In this document: piece by piece, positions 53,748 to 64,000 of the stretch
Position numbering within the stretch: position 1 is the stretch's first letter
How the letters are laid out: each line of letters begins with the position of its first letter
Source: a bacterium HR40
GTDB taxonomy: Bacteria; Pseudomonadota; Alphaproteobacteria; Geminicoccales; Geminicoccaceae
NCBI GenBank assembly: GCA_002898275.1
Contig: BEIQ01000002.1
Coordinates: forward strand, 62,001 to 126,000
Direction of reading: 5' to 3'
Length of the DNA: 64,000 nucleotides
Notes under the pieces: generated by a model
What the model was told of the DNA's origin: nothing
Seen by the model: only the letters and a program-made list of their open reading frames with translations
Databases searched by the model: none
Made by a program: the position numbers and the translations under genes

Positions 53748-54956
53748 ATGCTCGAGGACGGACGGGTCCTGATCTATTCGCACGATAGTTTCGGCCTCGG
53801 TCATCTGCGCCGCTGCCGCACCATCGCCCATGCCCTCGTGGAGCGCTTCCGGCGGCTATCGGTGATCATCCTCTCCGGCTCGCCCATCATCGGCAGCTTC
53901 GACTTCCGCGCGCGCGTCGACTTCGTCCGGGTGCCGGGCGTGATCAAGCTGCGCAACGGCGACTATACACCGTTGCAGCTGCTCATCGACATCGAGCGTA
54001 CGCTCGAGATTCGCAGCTCCATCATCCGCCACACGGCCGCGGTGTTCGATCCGCACCTCTTCCTGGTCGACAAGGAACCGCTCGGTCTGCGGGGAGAAGC
54101 GGAGAGCACCCTCGCGCTGTTGCACGAGCGTGGCGCCCATTGCGTGCTCGGGCTGCGGGATGTGATGGACGATCCCGCGGTGGTGATCGAGGAATGGCGA
54201 CGCAAGGGGGTGTTTCCGGCCCTCGAACGCTATTACGACGAGATTTGGGTCTACGGCTTGCCCGAGATCTTCGATCCCCTCCGCGAGATCCCGGGAATGA
54301 CCCGCTTCGCCGAGCGGCTGAGCTTTACGGGCTATCTCGAGCGCCATCGTCGGCACCAGCTCCGTCCGCCCGTGCTCACCACTTTGCCGGACCGCCCGTT
54401 CCTGCTCGTCACCACCGGCGGCGGCGGAGATGGAGCCGATCTCGTCGACTGGGTGATTTCCGCCTACGAGACGGATCCAGGGATCGATGTCCCGGCGCTT
54501 CTCGTCTTCGGCCCCTTCATGAACGTCGAACAGCGGCAGTGTTTCGAGAAACGCGCCGCCCGCATTCCCCTTCTCTACAGCAGCACCTTCGAGACCGAGA
54601 TCGAGGAGCTCTATGCCCGCGCCCGAGCGGTCGTGGCGATGGGCGGTTACAACACCTTCTGCGAGATCCTTTCCTTCGGCAAGCCCGCCCTCATCGTGCC
54701 ACGCACCGCCCCGCGCCTGGAGCAGGCGCTGCGCGCCGAACGGGCGGCGAGCCTCGGCCTGGTCCGCACGCTCGATGCGCGCGAGGGACGCGATCCCTGG
54801 CGTATGGCGAGGGAAATCCGCGCCCTCGAACACTGGCCACGCCCCGATCCCGCCCTCGCTGGGCGGCTGCTCGGCGGGCTCGAGCGGATCGCCGAGCTCG
54901 CGGCACCCTGGCTCGAGCCGGATGCCGCTCCCCGGGCGAAGCGGCTTCGGGCCTGA
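53748..54956 (+). CDS. Glycosyltransferase, COG4671-like (GT-B)
   Basis: A 402-residue predicted glycosyltransferase. The N-terminal YSHDSFGLGHLRRCRTIAHALVERF is the MGT/MurG-like glycine loop. The C-terminal half has the nucleotide-sugar site with VTTGGGGDGADLVDWV and ARAVVAMGGYNTFCEILSFGKPALIVPR. This type occurs in alphaproteobacterial polysaccharide clusters. ATG 53748 follows a GGGGAGG site, and the preceding 207 bases hold the divergent promoter region. First gene of a five-gene overlapping cluster. Confidence 0.85.
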   Translation: MLEDGRVLIYSHDSFGLGHLRRCRTIAHALVERFRRLSVIILSGSPIIGSFDFRARVDFVRVPGVIKLRNGDYTPLQLLIDIERTLEIRSSIIRHTAAVFDPHLFLVDKEPLGLRGEAESTLALLHERGAHCVLGLRDVMDDPAVVIEEWRRKGVFPALERYYDEIWVYGLPEIFDPLREIPGMTRFAERLSFTGYLERHRRHQLRPPVLTTLPDRPFLLVTTGGGGDGADLVDWVISAYETDPGIDVPALLVFGPFMNVEQRQCFEKRAARIPLLYSSTFETEIEELYARARAVVAMGGYNTFCEILSFGKPALIVPRTAPRLEQALRAERAASLGLVRTLDAREGRDPWRMAREIRALEHWPRPDPALAGRLLGGLERIAELAAPWLEPDAAPRAKRLRA

Positions 54957-54960
54957 GACC

Positions 54961-56214
54961 ATGGCGAGCCGATGCCGACGGCCGGCGGTGATCGTCAAGG
55001 GCTGGCCGCGCCTCTCCGAGACCTTCATCGCGCAAGAGATCCGCGCCCTCGAGCGGCTAGGTCTCGAGATCCTGATCGTCTCCTTGCGGCGCCCACAGGA
55101 TCCGGCGGTGCACGATGTGCACCGCGAGACCCGGGCCGAAGTCCTCTATCTCCCCGAGTATCTCCGCGAGGAGCCGCTGCGGGTCCTGCGCGCGCTGGTC
55201 CGCTGCCTGCGGCTTTCCGGCTTTCGCCAAGCCCTCGGGCTTTGGCTGCGCGATGTCCTGCGCGATCCGACCGCGAGCCGCGGCCGCCGTTTCGGCCAAG
55301 CGCTCGTGCTCGCGGCCGAATTGCCCGCCGACCGTGACTGGCTGCACGTCCACTATCTGCACACCCCGGCCTCGGTCGGCCGCTATGCCGCCGTGCTGCG
55401 CGGGTTGCCCTTCAGCCTTTCCGCCCACGCCAAGGACATCTGGACGACTCCGGAGTGGGAGAAACGGGAGAAGCTGCGCGCCTGCGCCTTCGCCGTCACC
55501 TGCACGGCGGCGGGTCTCGCTCATCTCGCGGCGCTCGCCCCGAGGGGGCGCGTTTTCCTCGCCTATCATGGCATCGACCTCGAGCGTTTTCCGCGCCCCG
55601 AGCGCATCCATCGACGCGACGGCTCGGATCCCGAGGCTCCCGTGGTCGTCGCCTGTGTCGCGCGAGCCGTGCCGAAAAAGGGGCTCGATGTGCTGCTCGA
55701 CGCCCTCGCCTCGTTGCCGGCAGATCTCCACTGGCGGTTCGTGCACATCGGCGGCGGCAGCGAGCTCCCGCTCTTGCAGGCGAGGGCGAGACGGCTCGGC
55801 ATCGCGAACCGGATCGAGTGGCGCGGGCCCCAAAACAGCCGAAGTGTTCTGCGCCTCTTGCGCATGGCCGACCTCTTCTGTCTGCCGGCACGGGTGGCCG
55901 CCGATGGCGATCGTGACGGTCTGCCCAACGTCTTGCTGGAGGCGCTGTCGCAGGAGCTCGCGGTGGTCACGACGCCGGTGGGTGCCATCCCCGAACTCGT
56001 CGAAGATGGGCTCACCGGTCGGCTGGTCCCGGCGGAGGACCCCGAGCGGCTCGCTCGGGCGCTCGACGCGCTCGCCCGCGCTCCGGCGGAACGCCAGCGG
56101 CTCGCCGAAGCCGGGCGCCTGCGCGTCGCGCACGATTTCCGCTGCGAGACCGGGATCGCTCGTCTCGCTCACGCCTTTGGCCTCGTCGCCGAGACCGGAG
56201 AGCCCGTTGCATGA
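54961..56214 (+). CDS. Glycosyltransferase family 4
   Basis: A 417-residue GT4 enzyme. The N-terminal part has VKGWPRLSETFIAQEIRALERLGLEI, a signature of exopolysaccharide GT4 proteins. The C-terminal half begins VVACVARAVPKKGLDVLLDAL and has the GAIPELVEDGLTGRLVPAEDP block. The EX7E region appears as DGDRDGLPNVLLEALS, with the first acidic position Asp rather than Glu. It starts 4 bases after the preceding stop and overlaps the next start by ATGA. Confidence 0.87.
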   Translation: MASRCRRPAVIVKGWPRLSETFIAQEIRALERLGLEILIVSLRRPQDPAVHDVHRETRAEVLYLPEYLREEPLRVLRALVRCLRLSGFRQALGLWLRDVLRDPTASRGRRFGQALVLAAELPADRDWLHVHYLHTPASVGRYAAVLRGLPFSLSAHAKDIWTTPEWEKREKLRACAFAVTCTAAGLAHLAALAPRGRVFLAYHGIDLERFPRPERIHRRDGSDPEAPVVVACVARAVPKKGLDVLLDALASLPADLHWRFVHIGGGSELPLLQARARRLGIANRIEWRGPQNSRSVLRLLRMADLFCLPARVAADGDRDGLPNVLLEALSQELAVVTTPVGAIPELVEDGLTGRLVPAEDPERLARALDALARAPAERQRLAEAGRLRVAHDFRCETGIARLAHAFGLVAETGEPVA

Positions 56215-57398
56215 GAGTCGCCTTCTACGCCCCCATGAAACCGCCCGACCATCCGATTCCGTCCGGCGACCGGCAGATGGCGCGCGCGTTCTTCGACCTC
56301 TTCGCCGGACTCGGACACCGGCCGGAGATCGCCTGCCGGCTGCGCACCTTCGACGCGATCGGCGATGGCGATCGCCAGCGGCGTCTCGAGCGACTGGGCG
56401 AGCGCGCAGCCCGGCTCCTCGTCGCGCGCTTCGGCCGCGATCCCGCACATCGCCCCGATCTCTGGTTCAGCTATCACCTCTACGACCGGGCCCCGGATCC
56501 CATCGGCTGGCGGGTGGCGGAGCTCCTCGACATTCCTTACCTGGTCGCCGAGGCCTCGCTCGCCGCGAGCCGAGCGGTCGGCCCTTGGGCCGTCGGCCAT
56601 GCCCTGTGCCTCGAGGCGCTCGCCCGCAGCGACGCAGTGCTGGCACTCACCCGACGCGATCTCGCGGGACTGCGCCAGAGCCTCGGCACGGATCCGCGGC
56701 TCCTCCATTTCCCGCCCTTTCTCGACCTCGCCCCCTTCGCCGCTGCCCATGCTGCGCGCCAGCACCACCGTGCGGCGACGGCCGCGGCGCACGGGGTGGA
56801 TCCGGCACGACCTTGGTTGCTCAGCGTGGCGATGATGCGCAGACGCCATAAGCTCGCCTCCTACCGGCTGCTCGCCTCGGCGCTCGAAGCCTTGCGGGAC
56901 CTGTCTTGGCATCTCTTCGTCGTCGGGGACGGGGACGCGCAAGCTGCAGTGCGCAGCGCTTTCGCGCCTGTGGCCTCGTGCGTCACCTTCACAGGTGCCC
57001 TGCCGTCCTCCGCTCTCCCTGCCCTCTATGCCGCTTGCGATCTTTACCTGTGGCCTGGCTTCGGCGAAGCCTTCGGCATGAGCTATCTCGAAGCGCAGGC
57101 GGCCGGACTGCCGGTGGTGGCGCTCGCCACGGACGGGGTGCCGGAAGTGGTGGGTGACGGCGAGGGGGGTCGGCTCGTCCGCGCGCCCATGCCTGCGGCC
57201 TTCGCCGACGCGGTGCGGGCGCTGCTCGCCGATCCCGCGGCGCGCATCGAGCTCGGCGAACGGGGACAGCAGCGGGTGCGACGCGACCATGGCACGGACG
57301 CGGCAGCGAGTCGGCTCGCCCAGCTGCTGGAGGCAGTAACGGAAGCCCGGCACCGCTCGGCCGGCGAGCGAGGACCGCGGCCGTGGCCCGGATCGTGA
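56211..57398 (+). CDS. Glycosyltransferase (GT4-like)
   Basis: A 395-residue GT-B enzyme. It starts RVAFYAPMKPPDHPIPSGDRQMARAF and has WLLSVAMMRRRHKLASYRLLASAL as the donor-domain opening. The EX7E motif lies in GFGEAFGMSYLEAQAAGLPVV, followed by DGVPEVVGDGEGGRLV. The start is ATGA-coupled to the upstream gene and its end overlaps the next start by 16 bases. Sugar specificity unknown. Confidence 0.87.
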   Translation: MRVAFYAPMKPPDHPIPSGDRQMARAFFDLFAGLGHRPEIACRLRTFDAIGDGDRQRRLERLGERAARLLVARFGRDPAHRPDLWFSYHLYDRAPDPIGWRVAELLDIPYLVAEASLAASRAVGPWAVGHALCLEALARSDAVLALTRRDLAGLRQSLGTDPRLLHFPPFLDLAPFAAAHAARQHHRAATAAAHGVDPARPWLLSVAMMRRRHKLASYRLLASALEALRDLSWHLFVVGDGDAQAAVRSAFAPVASCVTFTGALPSSALPALYAACDLYLWPGFGEAFGMSYLEAQAAGLPVVALATDGVPEVVGDGEGGRLVRAPMPAAFADAVRALLADPAARIELGERGQQRVRRDHGTDAAASRLAQLLEAVTEARHRSAGERGPRPWPGS

Positions 57399-58540
57399 TC
57401 TGGGTGCAGAGTTTGCTCGGCATCGGCCATCTGCGCCGGATGCTCTTGTTCGCCGGGACCCTCGCGCGGCGAGGCCATCGGGTGGTGGTGGCCAACGGCG
57501 GACCGCCGTCCCCTTGGCCTGCCGCCGACGGCGTGCGGATCGTGCAGCTCGAGCCGCTGCGGGCTGCCGATTCCACCTTCTCGCTTCTCCTCGATGGCGG
57601 GCACCGGCCCCCATCGGAGGCCCTATGGTCGGCCCGCCTCGCGCAGCTCCGTCGCCTCTCGCGGAGCTTCGCTCCCGAAGCGCTCGTGATCGAGCATTTT
57701 CCCTTCGGCCGCCACGCGTTCGCCCGCGAGCTGCTGCCATGGCTGTCCACCGTCCGCCGCCAGCGGCCTGCGATCCCGTTCATCGCCTCGGTGCGCGACG
57801 TGCTCGTGCGCAAGAAGGATCTTTCGCGCTACGAGGAGATGGCCCGTTTGGTGCGGCGCTGGTTCGATCTCGTGATCGTCCACGCCGACCCCTCGTTCGT
57901 TCCTTTCGGCGCGAGTTTCCCTGCCCTGGGGGCGATCCAGGATCGCCTGCGCTATGCCGGCTATCTCGTGGAGCCCCGGTTGCTCGACCTGACGCCAGCG
58001 CCCGAGCGCCGAGGGGTAGTGATCTCTGCCGGAGGTGGGGCGGTCGGAGCTCGCCTTTTCGAGACGGCCTTGGCTGCGAGACGCCTCTCTCGGCTCGCTG
58101 CCGAACCGTGGACGTTCGTCGCCGGCTCGCAACCCTCGACGGTTCCGTTCGCGCGGCTCGCGCCACCTCCTTCGCGCGTCCACGGCGAGGTCATCCTTCT
58201 CTCCCACGATCCCGACCTGCCGCTGCGCATCGCCAAGGCACGGGTCTCGGTGAGCCAGGCCGGCTACAATACCGTGGTGGAGACGCTGATGGCTGGTACG
58301 CCGATGCTGCTCGTTCCCTTTGCGCGCGACGACGAGACCGAACAGACGGAACGCGCCTGCTGTTTGGCCGAACGCGGCTTCGCCAGCTGGCTGGCCGAGG
58401 ACGCCCTCACCCCGCCCTCCCTCGCCGCGGCCATCGATGCCACAGCCACGCGCCCATCACCGCCGCTCCACCTCGCGGTGGACGCCGGCGAGCGGGCGGC
58501 GATGCTGGTCGAGGCGGCGCTCGGCCGGAGGGAGAGATGA
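57383..58540 (+). CDS. Glycosyltransferase, COG4671/MGT-like
   Basis: A 385-residue enzyme starting at GTG 57383. The N-terminal loop is [25 protein letters not shown], the same class as the first gene in the cluster. The donor domain carries [19 protein letters not shown] and [26 protein letters not shown]. It overlaps the deacetylase-like gene by ATGA. Two COG4671-like and two GT4 enzymes together suggest sequential assembly of one oligosaccharide. Confidence 0.84.
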   Translation: MARIVIWVQSLLGIGHLRRMLLFAGTLARRGHRVVVANGGPPSPWPAADGVRIVQLEPLRAADSTFSLLLDGGHRPPSEALWSARLAQLRRLSRSFAPEALVIEHFPFGRHAFARELLPWLSTVRRQRPAIPFIASVRDVLVRKKDLSRYEEMARLVRRWFDLVIVHADPSFVPFGASFPALGAIQDRLRYAGYLVEPRLLDLTPAPERRGVVISAGGGAVGARLFETALAARRLSRLAAEPWTFVAGSQPSTVPFARLAPPPSRVHGEVILLSHDPDLPLRIAKARVSVSQAGYNTVVETLMAGTPMLLVPFARDDETEQTERACCLAERGFASWLAEDALTPPSLAAAIDATATRPSPPLHLAVDAGERAAMLVEAALGRRER

Positions 58541-59226
58541 GCCGGCTGCGCCTGTGGCTGCGGGACGACGACGCCGGGCCCATGCGGCCCGAGCTCGCCG
58601 AAGCGATCCGCCTGCTACGGCCGCGGCCGATCGCCTTCGCCGTGGTGCCACGATGGCTCGAGCCGGCAACCGTGCGGGCGCTGCGCGCCTTTCCCGAGGC
58701 GGTGGTGCTCCAGCACGGCATCGCCCATGCCGATTTCGCGCCTGCCGGCGCAAAGAAAATCGAGCTCGGTGGCAAGGCCGATCGGGCGAGGCTGCAGCGG
58801 GACCTCGTCGGCGGCAGACGGCGTCTCCAGGCGGCGTTCCCCGACCAGTTCCTGCCAGTCCTGGTACCGCCTTGGAACCGCATCGATCCCGATGTCGAAG
58901 CGATGCTGCCGCAGCTCGGCTTCGCCGCGATCTCGAGCTTTCGTGGCAGGCGGGCGCCAGCCGTCGACGGGCTGTTGCGGATCGACGCCGACATCGACGT
59001 CGTCGACTGGCGGAAGCGGCGTCTGCTTTCGCCGGACGAGCTCGACCGCGAGCTTTCGGCTCTTGGTCGAGACCGGGGGAGCAGCGCGATAGGAATCCTC
59101 GCCCATCACGCGGCCCTCGGGCCCGCAGCCGTTCGCGCCTTTTGCGCCTGGATCGCCACACTCGAGGACCGGTTTCCTTTGGCATGGCTGGATCCGCGAG
59201 CGCTCCTCGCAGGAGTGCCCGCGTGA
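58537..59226 (+). CDS. Polysaccharide deacetylase-like protein
   Basis: A 229-residue NodB-like protein. The opening [25 protein letters not shown] carries the conserved Asp-Asp pair used for metal and base. [10 protein letters not shown] provides the His block, and [26 protein letters not shown] resembles motif 3. It probably modifies the polysaccharide made by the preceding enzymes, although it is shorter than typical secreted deacetylases and has no signal peptide. Its stop overlaps the start of the ABC ATPase gene (GTGA). Confidence 0.8.
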   Translation: MSRLRLWLRDDDAGPMRPELAEAIRLLRPRPIAFAVVPRWLEPATVRALRAFPEAVVLQHGIAHADFAPAGAKKIELGGKADRARLQRDLVGGRRRLQAAFPDQFLPVLVPPWNRIDPDVEAMLPQLGFAAISSFRGRRAPAVDGLLRIDADIDVVDWRKRRLLSPDELDRELSALGRDRGSSAIGILAHHAALGPAAVRAFCAWIATLEDRFPLAWLDPRALLAGVPA

Positions 59227-61088
59227 CGCTACCCCTGCTCGCGGTCCGCGATCTCGCGGTGACGTTCGGCGACGGGAACCTCCGCCTGGCCGCGGTCGAC
59301 GGCATTTCCTTCGACATCCCGCCCCGCCGCACGCTCGCACTCGTCGGCGAAAGTGGCTCGGGCAAGACGGTCACCGGCCATGCCCTGCTCGGGATTCTGC
59401 CACCCACGGCAAGGATCGAGTCGGGCCGTGCCCTGTTCGCCGACCCGGCGGCAGCTGCCCCGGTCGACCTCCTCTCCCTCGATCCGGACAGCGAGGCGCT
59501 GCGGCAGCTCCGCGGCAACCGCATGGCCATCGTTTTCCAGGAACCTGGCAGCGCCCTGTCGCCGCTGCACACCATCGGCGATCAGGTGAGCGAAGCGCTC
59601 CTCGTGCACAGCCGCGTCGGGCGTGCCGAAGCGCGGGAGCGCACCCTCGCGATGCTGGCTCGTGTCGGTTTCCCCGATCCCGGACGGGCCTTCCGCAGCT
59701 ATCCCTTCGAGCTCTCGGGCGGCCTCAGGCAGCGCGCGGTCATCGCCATGGCGCTGGTGTGCGGCCCGGTCCTGCTGGTCGCCGACGAACCGACGACCGC
59801 GCTCGATGTCACCGTCCAAGCCCAAATCCTCGGACTGCTGCAGGAGCTGCGCGAGGAACTCGGTATGGCGATGCTGCTCATCACCCACGACCTCGGCATC
59901 GTCGCCGCGCTCGCCGACGAGCTCGTGGTGCTGCGCCGCGGCCGGGTGATGGAGGCGGGAGCGGCTGCCGAGGTGCTGCGGGAACCGCGGCATCCCTATA
60001 CCCGGGCCCTGCTCGAGGCGGTGCCCCGCCTGCACCGCCAGCCGGCGAGCCGCCTGCGCCGTGTCGGCGACATCCCCGAGCGGATCCGCATCGCCCAGCT
60101 GTGGCCGCAATGGCGCGGCCGTCCCCGGGCGTCCGGCACCATCCTCGAGGTCCGGGACCTCACCAAACGCTTCGTGTCGCGCCGTGGCTCGCCGTGGTCA
60201 GCGGCGCGGCGGACCGTCGAGGCGGTCGTCGGTGTGTCGTTCGCGATCGAGGCCGGGGAATGCTTCGCCCTCGTCGGCGAGAGCGGCTCGGGCAAAACGA
60301 CGGTGTGCAAACTGATCGTGCGGGCGCTCGAGGCCGATTCCGGTGAGATCCTGTTCACGAGCGGCAGCGAGGTGCTCGATATCCGTTCTCTCGCGGAACG
60401 ACAGCTCGTCGCGTTGCGCCGGCATATCCAGTACGTCTTCCAGGATCCCTTCACCTCCCTCAACCCGCGCATGACAGCCTTCGAGATCATCGCCGAACCT
60501 CTCGTCGTGCACCGCATCGGCAACCGTGCCGAACGGCGCGAGCGGGTGCGACTGTTGCTCGAGGCGGTAGGGCTCGAGGCCCGGCACATGACCCGCTATC
60601 CGCACAGTTTCTCGGGCGGCGAGCGGCAGAGGATCGGCATCGCCCGGGCGCTCGCTCTGGGACCGGAACTCTTGATCTGCGACGAGCCGGTCTCGGCCCT
60701 GGACGTCTCGGTGCAGGCGCAAGTCCTGGAACTCCTCCGCGACCTGCAACGCGAGCTCGGCCTCACCTACATGTTCGTATCGCACGACCTGGCGGTCGTC
60801 CGCCATATCGCCCACCGTGTCGGGGTGATGTGCCGCGGACGGCTCGTCGAGCTGGCACCGACCGACGCGCTGTTCGCCGATCCGCGCCATCCCTATACCC
60901 GCGCCCTGCTCGAGGCCGTACCCGACCCCGACCGACCTCGGGATTTTCGGACGACTGCGTTCGAGCGTGTCGCCGATCCGACCAGCTGGCCGGAACCGTT
61001 CGCGCTCGCCGGCGGTCCGGGATGGATGCGGCAGGTCGCAGCCGGCCACTGGGTTCGGGTAAGCGGCGGGGGAGAGATGCATGCGTAG
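59223..61088 (+). CDS. Double ATP-binding protein of oligopeptide-type ABC importer
   Basis: A 621-residue ATPase with two cassettes. The first has Walker [13 protein letters not shown] (about residues 42-49), [12 protein letters not shown] and [10 protein letters not shown]. The second has [13 protein letters not shown] (about 355-362), [15 protein letters not shown] and [10 protein letters not shown]. Both cassettes end with [16 protein letters not shown] at 59223 overlaps the deacetylase-like stop, linking it to the polysaccharide cluster. The next gene encodes a family 5 SBP, but neither permease is present nearby. Confidence 0.9.
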   Translation: MTLPLLAVRDLAVTFGDGNLRLAAVDGISFDIPPRRTLALVGESGSGKTVTGHALLGILPPTARIESGRALFADPAAAAPVDLLSLDPDSEALRQLRGNRMAIVFQEPGSALSPLHTIGDQVSEALLVHSRVGRAEARERTLAMLARVGFPDPGRAFRSYPFELSGGLRQRAVIAMALVCGPVLLVADEPTTALDVTVQAQILGLLQELREELGMAMLLITHDLGIVAALADELVVLRRGRVMEAGAAAEVLREPRHPYTRALLEAVPRLHRQPASRLRRVGDIPERIRIAQLWPQWRGRPRASGTILEVRDLTKRFVSRRGSPWSAARRTVEAVVGVSFAIEAGECFALVGESGSGKTTVCKLIVRALEADSGEILFTSGSEVLDIRSLAERQLVALRRHIQYVFQDPFTSLNPRMTAFEIIAEPLVVHRIGNRAERRERVRLLLEAVGLEARHMTRYPHSFSGGERQRIGIARALALGPELLICDEPVSALDVSVQAQVLELLRDLQRELGLTYMFVSHDLAVVRHIAHRVGVMCRGRLVELAPTDALFADPRHPYTRALLEAVPDPDRPRDFRTTAFERVADPTSWPEPFALAGGPGWMRQVAAGHWVRVSGGGEMHA

Positions 61089-62907
61089 CCCGAGCCCCTT
61101 TGCGGTCGTCGCGGCCGCGGTCCTCCTCGGCGCCGCACCGTCCGCTCGGGGCGCGCCCCCCGAGGAACCACTGGTGCTGACCGACATCCCCGAGATCGGC
61201 CAGCCCGGCGGTAGCTTGCGTATGCTCGTGGGGCGCACCCGCGACACCCGTCTCTTCACCGTCTACGGCCACGCCCGCCTCGTCGGCTATGCACCCGACC
61301 TCGCCTTCGTTCCCGACATCCTCGCCAGCTTCACCGTGGAGGAGGGACGGATCTTCACCTTCCGCCTGCGGCGCGGCCACCGCTGGTCGGACGGGGCCCC
61401 CTTCACCACCGAGGACTTCCGCTTTTGGTGGGAGGATGTGGCCCTCGACACCGAGCTGAGCCCGCTCGGCCCGCCGGTCGAGATGCTGGTCGATGGCGAG
61501 CCGCCGCGTGTCGAGGTGCTCGACCCCCTCACCATCCGCTACGTCTGGTCGAAGCCCAATCCCCTCTTCCTTCCTGCCCTGGCCCGCGCGACGCCGCTCT
61601 TCATCTACGCCCCGGCCCATTATCTGAAGCGGTTCCACCGCCGGTACGCCGACCCCGCGGCCTTGCAGCGTCTCGTTTCGCAGGATCGGGCCCGCGACTG
61701 GGTCCAGCTGTTCGGCCGGCGCGAGCGCATGTACGAGAGCGACAATCCCGATTTGCCCACACTCGAGCCGTGGATGCCCACCATCCGTCCGCCCGCCCAG
61801 CGCTTCGTCGCGATACGAAACCCCTTCTTCCACCGCGTCGACGAGCGGGGACAGCAGCTGCCCTACATCGACCGTTTCGTGCTCGAACTGGTGGACGGCA
61901 AGCTTATCGCCATGAAGACCGCCGCCGGAGAGACCGACCTGCAGGGACGCGGGCTCTCTTTTCGCGACTACACCTTCCTCAAAGAGAGCGAAGGGCGTAG
62001 CGGCCTCGAGGTGCGGCTGTGGAAGGAAGGGCGCGGCGCCCATCTCGCTCTCTATCCCAATCTCAATGCAGCCGACCCGGTATGGCGCGGGCTTTTCCGC
62101 GACCGCCGCTTCCGCCTCGCCCTGTCGCTCGCCATCGACCGCGAGATGCTCGCCCAGTACCTCTATTTCGGCCTCGCCACCCCCGCCAACAACACGATCC
62201 TGCCGGAAAGTCCGCTGTGGAGCGACGAGGTGGGCACCGCCTGTCTCGGCCATGACCCCGCCCAGGCCAACGCCCTCCTCGACGCGCTCGGTCTCGATCG
62301 GGGACAAGACGGGGTGCGCCGACTCCCGGATGGTCGACCGCTCGAGCTCGTGATCGAGACTCCCGGCGAGGAACCGGAGCAACTCGACGTCATCGAGCTG
62401 CTCGCCGATGATTTCGCGGCGATCGGGCTCCGCATCCACGGTCGGCCGAGCGAACGCGAGCTTCTCCGCAATCGACTCTTCGCCGGGCAAGCGCTGATGA
62501 CGATCTGGTACGGCATCGAGAACGGCCTGCCGCGGCCGGAGACGAGCCCGCACGAGTTCGTCCCGACGAGCCAGTTCGACCAGCCGCAATGGCCGAAATG
62601 GGGTCAACACTTCGAGACTCGCGGCGCGGCTGGAGAGGCCGTCGATCTGCCCGAAGCCCGTCGCTTGCTCGACCTCTTTGCCGCCTGGCGGAATGCGGCC
62701 TCGCCCGCCGAGCAGGAGGCGATCTGGCGCGACATCCTCGTCACTTACGCCGAGCAGTGCTGGACGATCGGCCTCGTCCGGGACGTGTTGCAGCCCATCG
62801 CCGTCCGTCGCGGCTTGCACAATGTGCCGCAGCAGGCGGTCTGGAGCTGGGAGCCGCACGCCCAGTTCGGCATCTACCGCCCCGACACGTTCTTCTACCG
62901 GAACTAG
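61081..62907 (+). CDS. ABC transporter substrate-binding protein, family 5
   Basis: A 608-residue periplasmic binding protein with a signal peptide (about residues 1-25, ending ARGAP). Family blocks are [29 protein letters not shown] and [31 protein letters not shown]. It is larger than the SBP at 9-10.7 kb and resembles the long YejA-like type. ATG 61081 overlaps the end of the ATPase gene by 8 bases. The ligand is unknown and no dedicated permease is visible. Confidence 0.88.
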   Translation: MRSPSPFAVVAAAVLLGAAPSARGAPPEEPLVLTDIPEIGQPGGSLRMLVGRTRDTRLFTVYGHARLVGYAPDLAFVPDILASFTVEEGRIFTFRLRRGHRWSDGAPFTTEDFRFWWEDVALDTELSPLGPPVEMLVDGEPPRVEVLDPLTIRYVWSKPNPLFLPALARATPLFIYAPAHYLKRFHRRYADPAALQRLVSQDRARDWVQLFGRRERMYESDNPDLPTLEPWMPTIRPPAQRFVAIRNPFFHRVDERGQQLPYIDRFVLELVDGKLIAMKTAAGETDLQGRGLSFRDYTFLKESEGRSGLEVRLWKEGRGAHLALYPNLNAADPVWRGLFRDRRFRLALSLAIDREMLAQYLYFGLATPANNTILPESPLWSDEVGTACLGHDPAQANALLDALGLDRGQDGVRRLPDGRPLELVIETPGEEPEQLDVIELLADDFAAIGLRIHGRPSERELLRNRLFAGQALMTIWYGIENGLPRPETSPHEFVPTSQFDQPQWPKWGQHFETRGAAGEAVDLPEARRLLDLFAAWRNAASPAEQEAIWRDILVTYAEQCWTIGLVRDVLQPIAVRRGLHNVPQQAVWSWEPHAQFGIYRPDTFFYRN

Positions 62908-63007
62908 CGGGTAGGGCGCGCCGCCTTCTCCGCGAGCCTCAGCCTCACCGTTCCGTCGCCGTCGCCTCGGCGCTATCTCCAAGGCGGGTGCCGCGGGAGA
63001 GAGAGCG

Positions 63008-64000
<993 letters not shown>

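Overview
The window is GC-rich, gene-dense chromosomal DNA. It is most likely from an alphaproteobacterium, probably a Rhodospirillales-like lineage. Support comes from the L34 protein beginning [18 protein letters not shown], the rpmH-rnpA-yidD-yidC order, a VC2705-type symporter with a DUF4212 subunit, a TPP-riboswitch-led thi operon, O2-independent ubiquinone genes (ubiT-ubiU-ubiV), and consistently high GC. Most start/stop pairs overlap (ATGA, GTGA, TTGA) and several convergent genes overlap at their 3' ends. No IS element, integrase or CRISPR array was seen.

Layout: 1-5.6 kb holds the end of lipB, a pentapeptide-repeat protein, an unknown anchored protein, a GT4 glycosyltransferase, a KDPGal-aldolase/macrodomain pair and an M48 protease. 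5.6-10.7 kb is a complete dipeptide-type ABC importer (SBP, two permeases, fused double ATPase). 10.7-23.8 kb carries MsrP, a DUF4212/solute-symporter unit, an OmpA-type lipoprotein, a ferredoxin/ferredoxin reductase pair, an aldehyde dehydrogenase, a zeta-type GST, MsrB, a PRISE-like reductase, a GNAT protein, a DUF6134 protein and acylphosphatase. tRNA-Ser(CGA) is at 24.0 kb. It is followed by a decayed ACR3-like pump and an intact DmeF-type CDF efflux protein. 26.6-29.3 kb is ubiT-ubiU-ubiV behind a perfect FNR-type palindrome. Next come a multicopper oxidase, a cysteine hydrolase, a type III PKS that seems to start at ACG, an ICMT-like methyltransferase, carbonic anhydrase and Acs. 36.2-38.8 kb is the yidC/yidD/rnpA/rpmH operon with a clear sigma-70 promoter.

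39.2-45.2 kb is a thiamine locus read leftwards from a TPP riboswitch: thiM-thiE-thiD, an orphan TRAP-type binding protein, then thiZ-thiX-thiY. 45.3-48.3 kb has a FecR/CHASE2-cyclase pair and a zinc-finger protein. 48.3-50.4 kb has an alpha/beta hydrolase and metY. Upstream of metY lies a second FNR-type box followed by a chain of hairpins and an intrinsic terminator, which looks like an unannotated oxygen-responsive small RNA. 50.7-53.5 kb is a three-gene phage-like tail-spike cassette with an AT-rich patch inside the spike gene. 53.7-59.2 kb is a tightly overlapping polysaccharide cluster (two COG4671-like and two GT4 glycosyltransferases, plus a deacetylase-like protein). It runs directly into a second double-ATPase ABC gene and its binding protein, with no permeases. 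The window ends inside acetoacetyl-CoA synthetase.

Together the genes suggest a respiratory organism that tolerates or uses low oxygen (UbiTUV and FNR boxes), scavenges peptides and thiamine precursors, uses acetate and acetoacetate, and makes a surface polysaccharide.
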